In this document: positions 52,355-58,631 of the stretch, one piece after another
Layout of the letters: every line of letters begins with the position of its first letter
Position numbering within the stretch: the stretch's first letter is position 1
DNA from: G020348385 sp964410125
GTDB taxonomy: Bacteria > Acidobacteriota > Aminicenantia > Aminicenantales > Aminicenantaceae
Length of the DNA stretch: 64,000 nt
Reading direction: 5' to 3'
Assembly: GCA_964410125.1 (NCBI GenBank)
Contig: CAYPGQ010000002.1
Coordinates: 55,846-119,845 of the forward strand
Translations under genes and position numbers: made by a program
The notes under the pieces: generated by a model
Told to the model about the DNA's origin: nothing
The model's database searches: none
Seen by the model: the letters and a program-made list of their open reading frames with translations, nothing else

Positions 52355-53769
52355 TGAACTGGATTCCTCTTTTCATTGTTGCCCTTTATATATTCCTTCT
52401 GTTTTTTATCACTTGGAGCACTCGGCGCCTGAGCCGCGGGGGGATGATCTCCTATCTCCTGGCTGGCCGGGGATTGCCTTATTGGGTTGTGGCTCCGCTT
52501 CTGACTGGCCTGGCTATAGGGGGAGCCTCCACCATTGGAGTGGCAGAGAGAGCCTACAATTCAGGCCTTGCTGCCGGCTGGTACAATGCCGCATGGGCGG
52601 CTGGCGCGATATTGGTCGGCCTTCTAGCGGCCCGACGCTACCGGCAGATGGAAGTCACCACTATCCCTGAGCTTTTCGAAAGGCATTACAGCACAGCGGG
52701 CCGTGTCATAGGAGTCATCGGACAACTCCTGCTTCAGATTGTCATCACGTCTCTCCAGTATGTGGCGGGGGGAGCCATTCTCTCCTCTCTTCTTCCGGAG
52801 GTGTTTTCCTTCCAATCGGGCATGTTCGTGACCGCCGTTGTTTTTGTCGGCATCACTATGATCGGGGGATTCTGGGCGGCTGGACTGACAAACATTATTA
52901 ATGTGATTTTTATATATACAGGAGTTCTCCTTGGAGCCATGCTGGCCATCGGGAAAGTGGGAGGTTTAAGGGAACTCGTCCTGAAGTTCCCTGCAGACTA
53001 TCCAGGTTTTGACTTAGGAGCTCTCGGCTGGAGTCTTGTATTGGCCTGGTTTTTTGTTATGTGCACAATGACATTTTCTGTGCAATCTGTGGTTCAGATC
53101 AGTTTTGCCGCCAAAAACGCCTCATCGGCGCGGAAAGGTTTTATTCTGGGGGGATTGGTGATTCTTCCCGTAGGATTTATCAGTGCCCTGATTGGGATGG
53201 CAGCCACTGTGCTTCATCCCGGGATCATTCCCGCCGAAGCCTTGCCGAGAACAGTTCTCAGCCTGAGTCCGATCGTGGCCGGTATCGTGTTAGCCGGACT
53301 CTGGGCTGCGGATGTATCCACCGCATCGGCTCTTCTAATCGGGAGTGCTACATTGGTCGTGGGTGATTTGATCAAAAGATTTTGGATGCCTGACCTCGGC
53401 GAAAAGGGGGAGAGGATCATTTCCCGAATTGCCGTCCTGATCTTGAGTATTTTCACCTACTTTCTCGCCATTTCTGTGTCTGGCATACTCCAGACCTTGC
53501 TCATCGGCCTGACTTTGACCACGGCATACACTTTGATCACATTGGCGACACTTTTTTGGCCTAAAATCTGCAGGCGGTCCCATGCGGTGTGGACGTTGCT
53601 CGTGGCCATGATGGCTTTAGCAGTGTGGCTGGTGTTTCCAGGAGTTCCTGTCTTTTTTGCCCGGTTGAACCTGCCCCATCCGATTTATTTTTGTTGGATT
53701 GTGAGTCTAATCACCTTTATTCTAGTGGCTGTTTTCGATAAAAGAAGAATACTAGCGCCTTCAACTTGA
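52354..53769 (+). CDS. Sodium:solute symporter (SSS family)
   Basis: 471 residues with about 13 membrane helices, beginning MNWIPLFIVALYIFLLFF, with YLLAGRGLPYWVVAPLLTGLAIGGASTIG, the family GWYNAAWAAGAILVG and a SVQSVVQISFAAKN segment. The ATG overlaps the upstream TGA (TGATG). Operon position after a CoA ligase and a reductase suggests uptake of the acid that the operon consumes, perhaps an aromatic or alicyclic carboxylate. The substrate cannot be read directly. Confidence 0.88.
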   Translation: MNWIPLFIVALYIFLLFFITWSTRRLSRGGMISYLLAGRGLPYWVVAPLLTGLAIGGASTIGVAERAYNSGLAAGWYNAAWAAGAILVGLLAARRYRQMEVTTIPELFERHYSTAGRVIGVIGQLLLQIVITSLQYVAGGAILSSLLPEVFSFQSGMFVTAVVFVGITMIGGFWAAGLTNIINVIFIYTGVLLGAMLAIGKVGGLRELVLKFPADYPGFDLGALGWSLVLAWFFVMCTMTFSVQSVVQISFAAKNASSARKGFILGGLVILPVGFISALIGMAATVLHPGIIPAEALPRTVLSLSPIVAGIVLAGLWAADVSTASALLIGSATLVVGDLIKRFWMPDLGEKGERIISRIAVLILSIFTYFLAISVSGILQTLLIGLTLTTAYTLITLATLFWPKICRRSHAVWTLLVAMMALAVWLVFPGVPVFFARLNLPHPIYFCWIVSLITFILVAVFDKRRILAPST

Positions 53770-53822
53770 CACATATAGATTGGCAAAGTAGTATTCATCA
53801 TGAATGAAAAAAAACAATATGA

Positions 53823-54011
53823 CCTGGATTATTCACGAGTCAAGACCCGCCACCCCACCCTAGCATTAGAGGAGGGGCTGCAACGAAGCCGATGTGGTGA
53901 GATTGGCTCGCCCGAAGGGTAAATAATGCCGATGCATAAAATAAAGCAGCTTGAAAATTTGTTTTTCTTGAGAAGAAATGATTGCATCGGCAGTATCTAT
54001 GAATAATTCAG
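53823..54011 (+). repeat. Full-length copy of the CCTGRATTATT repeat family
   Basis: 189 bp, starting CCTGGATTATTCACGAGTCA and ending CTATGAATAATTCAG. The interior has CGAAGCCGATGTGGTGAGAT followed by TGGCTCGCCC and AGGGTAAAT, then a hairpin arm pair GCCGATGC...GCATCGGC before the right end. It occupies nearly the whole gap between the symporter and oah genes and may separate their transcription. Confidence 0.75.
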
Positions 54012-54029
54012 CTATGTTAGGAGGGCAAG

Positions 54030-55160
54030 ATGAGTCTAGATTGGCTTAAAGAAGATAAGGAAGTCAAAAATCATTTGCTGTGGGGAAATGACCATTGGGG
54101 AACAGAACCCCCCTGCACGATGTACGAGAAGAAACCGATCCTGGATCCTTCAGGGAAAGAGATTGAAGGCCTGTATACGGCATGGATTACTTTGAACAAC
54201 CCTGCCCAGTACAATTCCTATACAACGGAAATGGTGAAGGGAGTAATTGCCGGATTCCAGAATGCCTCATTGGATAGAAGTGTTGTTGCTGTGATTTTTA
54301 CCGCAGTCGGTGATAGGGCCTTTTGCACCGGGGGAAACACAAAGGAGTATGCCGAGTATTATTCTGGCAAACCCAATGAGTACGGTGAATACATGGAGTT
54401 ATTCAACGGCATGGTGGATTCCATCCTGATGTGCAAAAAGCCCACCTTATGCCGTGTGAACGGGATGAGGATTGCCGGAGGGCAGGAAATCGGGATGGCT
54501 TGCGACATAGCCCTTTCTGCTGACACGGCCATTTTCGGCCAGGCAGGTCCGCGTCATGGATCTGCCCCAGACGGGGGTTCCTCAGATTTTCTCCCTTGGT
54601 TCCTGAGCATTGAAGATGCGATCTGGAATTGTGTGTCCTGTGAGCTGTGGAGTGCCTACAAAATGAAAAGGTTGGGACTAGTCAGCCAGGTTGTGCCAGT
54701 GATCAAACAGGAAGATAAATTCATTAAAAATCCCGCCGTTATTATCGATAGATATGTGGAAGAAGGGGAGATCGTTTTTGGGGAATTTGTCAGGGGTGAG
54801 GAAGGAAAGAAAGCCCGGGACTTTCTTAAAACAGCAAAAATTGATTTTGCCCTTCTGGATAAAGCTGTTCATGATGTTGCCTGGAAGTTCACGAATCTTT
54901 TTCCCGGGTGTCTGATCAAATCCCTGGACAGTGTCCGGGCAAAGAAAAAATTCTTCTGGGATATGGCGAAAAATTACAATCGGCATTGGTTGGCAGCAAA
55001 CATGATGTCTGAGGCTTTTATGGGATTCCATGCTTTTAACGCAAAAAAAATCACTGGCCAGGATGTGATAGACTTTGTCAAATACAGGCAGCTGATCGCT
55101 GAGGGAAATACGATCGATGAGTCTTTCATTGAAGCGGTCATGCCCAAACCCAAGGAGTGA
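54030..55160 (+). CDS. oah: 6-Oxocyclohex-1-ene-1-carbonyl-CoA hydrolase
   Basis: This crotonase-family enzyme (BamA) adds water and opens the ring to give 3-hydroxypimeloyl-CoA. The 376-residue length is right. Diagnostic sequence includes LLWGNDHWGTEPPC near the start, FCTGGNTKEYAEYYSGKPNE, VNGMRIAGGQEIGMACDIAL and FGQAGPRHGSAPDGGSSDFL, a set used as the marker for anaerobic aromatic degraders. AGGAGGG precedes the ATG. It anchors the benzoyl-CoA-pathway reading of the neighbourhood. Confidence 0.93.
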   Translation: MSLDWLKEDKEVKNHLLWGNDHWGTEPPCTMYEKKPILDPSGKEIEGLYTAWITLNNPAQYNSYTTEMVKGVIAGFQNASLDRSVVAVIFTAVGDRAFCTGGNTKEYAEYYSGKPNEYGEYMELFNGMVDSILMCKKPTLCRVNGMRIAGGQEIGMACDIALSADTAIFGQAGPRHGSAPDGGSSDFLPWFLSIEDAIWNCVSCELWSAYKMKRLGLVSQVVPVIKQEDKFIKNPAVIIDRYVEEGEIVFGEFVRGEEGKKARDFLKTAKIDFALLDKAVHDVAWKFTNLFPGCLIKSLDSVRAKKKFFWDMAKNYNRHWLAANMMSEAFMGFHAFNAKKITGQDVIDFVKYRQLIAEGNTIDESFIEAVMPKPKE

Positions 55161-55172
55161 GAGAACACAAGT

Positions 55173-55204
55173 TAACCTGGATAATTTATAAATTATCCAG
55201 GTTA
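55173..55204. repeat. Perfect 32-bp palindrome, minimal form of the repeat family
   Basis: TAACCTGGATAATTTA followed exactly by its reverse complement TAAATTATCCAGGTTA. It consists only of the family's terminal inverted repeats and lies 12 bases after the oah stop. It would form a 16-bp cruciform or an RNA hairpin. Confidence 0.75.
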
Positions 55205-55205
55205 C

Positions 55206-55336
55206 CCTGAATTATTCATGTACGAGCTTAAAATCAAGGGACACGTTACCGATTTTGGAAAATCGGTACATGTCCCTGATTTCAGTGCATATAGCATAAA
55301 ATCACGCAAAAGAATCATGTTTATGAATAATTCAGG
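55206..55336. repeat. 131-bp copy of the repeat family with a different interior hairpin
   Basis: Ends are CCTGAATTATTCATG and TTATGAATAATTCAGG. The interior (55231-55282) is a second imperfect palindrome: AGGGACACGTTACCGATTTT, GG, then AAAATCGGTACATGTCCCTG. This GGGACA...TGTCCC hairpin is unlike the GGCTCGCC interior of the other copies, so a second repeat may have inserted inside the element, or the terminal repeats can carry different cargo. Confidence 0.7.
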
Positions 55337-55360
55337 TTAATAAATAGAAGGAGGAAGGAA

Positions 55361-56104
55361 ATGGAGTTAGAAGGAAAAGTAGCCCTTATAACCGGAGGCA
55401 GTATGGGGATTGGAACCGCCATTTCTCTTAACATGGCTCAAAACGGAGCGGATGTGGCTTTGACATACCGGCGCCATGAACAGCAAGCTATGGACATCGT
55501 GGAAAAGATCACTGGCATGGGCTGCAAATCCAAGACATACAAAGTCGATGTGTCTGAATTCGAAGCTGTCCAAAATCTCGTGAATGAAATCATTCAGGAA
55601 TTCGATCATCTGGATATCCTGATCAACAATGCTGGAATGAACTGGGATGGCGTTGTCTGGAAAATGACCGAAGAGCAGTGGGATAAAGTTATCGATGTCG
55701 ACCTGAAGGGCACGTTCAACTTCATCCGGGCTGTCTCCCCGGTTTTCAAGGAGCAGCAGTCTGGAAAAATCGTGAACATCACCTCCATTAATGCCATGCG
55801 GGGAAGGTTCGGCCAGTCCAATTACACCGCTGCCAAGGGCGGAACGATAGCTTTGACCAAAACAGTGGCTAAGGAATTGGGCAAATTTAGAGTCAATGTC
55901 AATGCCGTAGCCCCAGGCTTGATCGAGACGGAAATGATCAAATCCATGCCAGAGGATTTCAAGCAGAGATCGCAGGCGGAAACGGTATTTAACGCGCTCG
56001 GTAAGCCAGAGGAAGTCGCTTATCTTGTCACATTTTTGTGCAGCGAAAAAGCCCGGCACATAACCGGAGAAGTGATCAAGGTCGATGGTGGACAATATAT
56101 TTAG
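55361..56104 (+). CDS. Short-chain dehydrogenase/reductase, 3-oxoacyl reductase-like
   Basis: 247 residues with the classical SDR set: ALITGGSMGIGTAISL (cofactor loop), LINNAGMNWDGVVWKM, catalytic Ser in IVNITSINAMRG, YTAAKGG (Tyr/Lys) and the C-terminal ITGEVIKVDGGQYI. It resembles FabG. Between oah and a thiolase it could be the 3-hydroxypimeloyl-CoA dehydrogenase, though FabG-like proteins are used in many pathways. GAAGGAGG precedes the ATG. A 9-base gap leads to the thiolase. Confidence 0.88.
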   Translation: MELEGKVALITGGSMGIGTAISLNMAQNGADVALTYRRHEQQAMDIVEKITGMGCKSKTYKVDVSEFEAVQNLVNEIIQEFDHLDILINNAGMNWDGVVWKMTEEQWDKVIDVDLKGTFNFIRAVSPVFKEQQSGKIVNITSINAMRGRFGQSNYTAAKGGTIALTKTVAKELGKFRVNVNAVAPGLIETEMIKSMPEDFKQRSQAETVFNALGKPEEVAYLVTFLCSEKARHITGEVIKVDGGQYI

Positions 56105-56113
56105 GAGGAATTT

Positions 56114-57283
56114 ATGGATCGAGTAGCCATTATAGGAGTTGGGCAGAGTGCGTTTGTACGGGGTTATCCGGGATCGATCAGAGAATTGGCATTTGAAGGA
56201 TTCAAAGAGGCTGTCGAGGATGCCCATATCTCAGTGTCTGATATCGGTGCGTCAATTATTTGCTCGGCCCCAGAGTATGACAAACAGCGTTCGCCGTCTG
56301 GGATTTTTGCTGAATATTTAGGGCTGACTCCTCAACCCACGTTTTATTTGGAAAGCTTGTGCTCCTCGACGAGCATGGGATTGAGGATGGCCTATTCACT
56401 GGTCAAATCCGGACTTCATGATGTCGTAGCGGTTGTGGGTTTTCAGAAGATGTCGGAAATTTCCTCGGCAGAATCGCAGGAAAGAATGGGCCGGGGTGCG
56501 GATATCCAATGGGAGAGCCCGTTTGGAACCATGATGCCCGCTTATTACGCCATGTTTGCCAAGGCTCATATGGAAAGATACGGAACCACCCAGGAGGATA
56601 TGGCGCTCGTGAGGGTTAAATCCGCCACTTATGGTCAGGTGAACGAAAAAGCCCTTTTCCGCAAGCCGGTGACCTTGGAGAGTTTCTCCGATCCGGAGCA
56701 TTTCATGTCCGGCCCGGTTTCAAGTCCCCTTTGCGTGGGAGATTGCTGCGCCAATGCTGACGGGAGTTCCTGCCTGATCGTGGCCAGCGAGAAAAAAGCC
56801 AAGGCCTTCAGCCAGAAGCCAGTCTGGATTCTAGGATTGGGGGCGGCGTCAGCCAGCGTGAACATGTCGGGACGAAATGTGTTTACGGGATTGACCGTTG
56901 CTAGAGAGGCAGCCCGACTGGCTTATGAGATGGCCAGAGTCGAGCCAAGACATATCGATGTCGCCGAGGTGCACGATTGCTTCACCATTTCTGAAATAAT
57001 GGCGTATGAAGATTTGGGTTTTGTAGAAATGGGGGAAGGGAGGAATTTGATACAGAGCAAGGCAACCTACAAGGATGGCGTTATCCCGGTCAATGTGGAC
57101 GGCGGATTGCTCTCGAAGGGACATCCCATCGGAGCGACCGGAGGTTCTCAGATAAGAACCATCGTCCTTCAGCTCAGAGGTGAAGCAGGAGAAATGCAGG
57201 TAAATGACCCGGAAGTGGGCCTGGTTCATAACATCGGGGGTGTGGGGCTCTACGGTGCTGTTAGCATTTTGGGGAGGGAGTGA
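56114..57283 (+). CDS. Thiolase (SCP2-type acetyl-CoA acyltransferase)
   Basis: 389 residues. The catalytic cysteine is Cys83 in ESLCSSTSMGL, the His motif is VAEVHDCFTISEI, and SKGHPIGATGGSQIR carries the second His. This subfamily pairs with a DUF35 zinc-ribbon protein, and one follows at once, overlapping nothing but 1 base apart. In context it may cleave 3-oxopimeloyl-CoA to glutaryl-CoA and acetyl-CoA. Other ketothiolase substrates are possible. Confidence 0.9.
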   Translation: MDRVAIIGVGQSAFVRGYPGSIRELAFEGFKEAVEDAHISVSDIGASIICSAPEYDKQRSPSGIFAEYLGLTPQPTFYLESLCSSTSMGLRMAYSLVKSGLHDVVAVVGFQKMSEISSAESQERMGRGADIQWESPFGTMMPAYYAMFAKAHMERYGTTQEDMALVRVKSATYGQVNEKALFRKPVTLESFSDPEHFMSGPVSSPLCVGDCCANADGSSCLIVASEKKAKAFSQKPVWILGLGAASASVNMSGRNVFTGLTVAREAARLAYEMARVEPRHIDVAEVHDCFTISEIMAYEDLGFVEMGEGRNLIQSKATYKDGVIPVNVDGGLLSKGHPIGATGGSQIRTIVLQLRGEAGEMQVNDPEVGLVHNIGGVGLYGAVSILGRE

Positions 57284-57284
57284 A

Positions 57285-57719
57285 ATGAGCAAAAAAAAAG
57301 AGATAGACGACCGCTTTAAAAAATTCGGGACGGTTAGCTTCACGTCGGTCACCAAAGTCAATGACTTCATCGATTTTCTGGAACAGGGAAAGGTCATGGG
57401 AAGCCGTTGCAGCGCCTGTGGGATGGTATTTTTCCCGCCTAGAGCAGACTGCTACAAATGTCTTGCCAGCAATATGGAGTGGTTTGAAATCGAGGGCACG
57501 GGAAAACTGACAACTTACAGCAAATTGAAGTTTGCCCCGGTCGGATTCGAAGATGATTTACCTTACTGCATCGCTGTTGTGGATTACGGTGATTACAAGA
57601 TTTTTGGGCGGATCGCCGGTGATATTCCGGACGAAGACATTCAGATGGGAATGGCCATGAAAACGGCTGCCAACAAACTCCCGAATGGGCAGCTGAACTA
57701 TGTTTTCACGAAAGCGTAA
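57285..57719 (+). CDS. DUF35 zinc-ribbon/OB-fold thiolase partner
   Basis: 144 residues from the ATG at 57285; a longer in-frame opening reading through the thiolase end is not credible. The zinc ribbon has CSAC (42-45) and CYKC (56-59), followed by an OB fold (WFEIEGTGKLTTYSKLKFAP, GRIAGDIPDEDIQMGM). Such proteins bind CoA and complex with SCP2-type thiolases. It follows its thiolase directly, supporting a functional pair. Confidence 0.9.
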   Translation: MSKKKEIDDRFKKFGTVSFTSVTKVNDFIDFLEQGKVMGSRCSACGMVFFPPRADCYKCLASNMEWFEIEGTGKLTTYSKLKFAPVGFEDDLPYCIAVVDYGDYKIFGRIAGDIPDEDIQMGMAMKTAANKLPNGQLNYVFTKA

Positions 57720-57761
57720 TCGGGTTCCCTATCAAAATGGATCAAACTCAGTAATTCAAAA

Positions 57762-58631
57762 ATGAGTCTTTTAGATATCAAATTGCACAAACCTCATAGT
57801 GTTGAGGAAGCCTTGAAGCTCCTTGAAGAGCTGGAGGATGCCCGACTTGTTGCGGGTGGCACAGACCTTCTGGTGGATATCAAGCAAGGCCTAATAAAAG
57901 CCAAAAATCTGATTTCTCTCCGGGATATCAGTAATCTTAAAGGAATACAGAAAGAATCCGGAAGAATAAGTATCGGAGCTATGATGACTCCGAAGGAGAT
58001 TATAGCCGACAGCCTGATTAATAAGCATGTTCCTGCTCTTGCCGATGCTGCCCGGTCCATGGCTGCGGCACAGATTCGTTCCATGGCTACTGTCGGCGGG
58101 AATATTGCGAGCGCGGTTCCGTCAGCAGATCTGCCGCCGCCGCTGATAGCTGCAGAAGCTTCAGTCGCCTTGGATTGCGGCACTTTGCGAGAGATAAACC
58201 TGTCGGAATTCTTCACCGGGGTGAGAGAGACCGTTTGTGGCCCAGGAGAGTTGCTGGCCTCTGTTCGGATTCCAATTCCTTCTACTCAAACGGGCAGCTC
58301 CTACTATAAATTAGCTTTGCGCGAGGCGAATGCTCTTGCTGTTGTGGGGGTGGCCGCCCAGATTTCCTTAAAAGGCGACAAAATTGAAAAGGCTGCGATC
58401 GTTTTAGGTGCCGTGGCGCCCACTCCTGTTTTGGTTTTGAAGGCCTCTGATATTTTGTGTGGACAAACCCCATCGGAAAGTTTATTCGATAAAGCCGCTT
58501 CTCTTGCAAGCGAGGCGGGAAAGCCGATTTCGGATATTCGAGGTTCTGCCTGGTATAGGAAGGAATTAATCCCGATTTTAACGCGCAGGTCCTTGGATAT
58601 GGCATGGGCACGTGCTCGAGAACAATCATGA
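57762..58631 (+). CDS. FAD-binding subunit of a molybdenum hydroxylase (xanthine dehydrogenase family)
   Basis: 289 residues of the CoxM/XdhB fold: KLHKPHSVEEALKLLEEL, the FAD loop VAGGTDLLVDIKQG and MATVGGNIASAVPSADLPPP, then a C-terminal domain. 4-Hydroxybenzoyl-CoA reductase beta subunits of the HcrB type carry a roughly 40-residue insert with an extra [4Fe-4S] cluster; I see no such cysteine-rich insert. It therefore looks like a plain FAD subunit for the fused protein that follows (4-base overlap). The ribosome-binding site is weak. Confidence 0.88.
   Translation: MSLLDIKLHKPHSVEEALKLLEELEDARLVAGGTDLLVDIKQGLIKAKNLISLRDISNLKGIQKESGRISIGAMMTPKEIIADSLINKHVPALADAARSMAAAQIRSMATVGGNIASAVPSADLPPPLIAAEASVALDCGTLREINLSEFFTGVRETVCGPGELLASVRIPIPSTQTGSSYYKLALREANALAVVGVAAQISLKGDKIEKAAIVLGAVAPTPVLVLKASDILCGQTPSESLFDKAASLASEAGKPISDIRGSAWYRKELIPILTRRSLDMAWARAREQS

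Noticed and set aside
55367..56227. 286-codon minus-strand frame opposite the SDR gene
   Set aside because: The SDR motifs on the plus strand are decisive; the reverse frame has no support.
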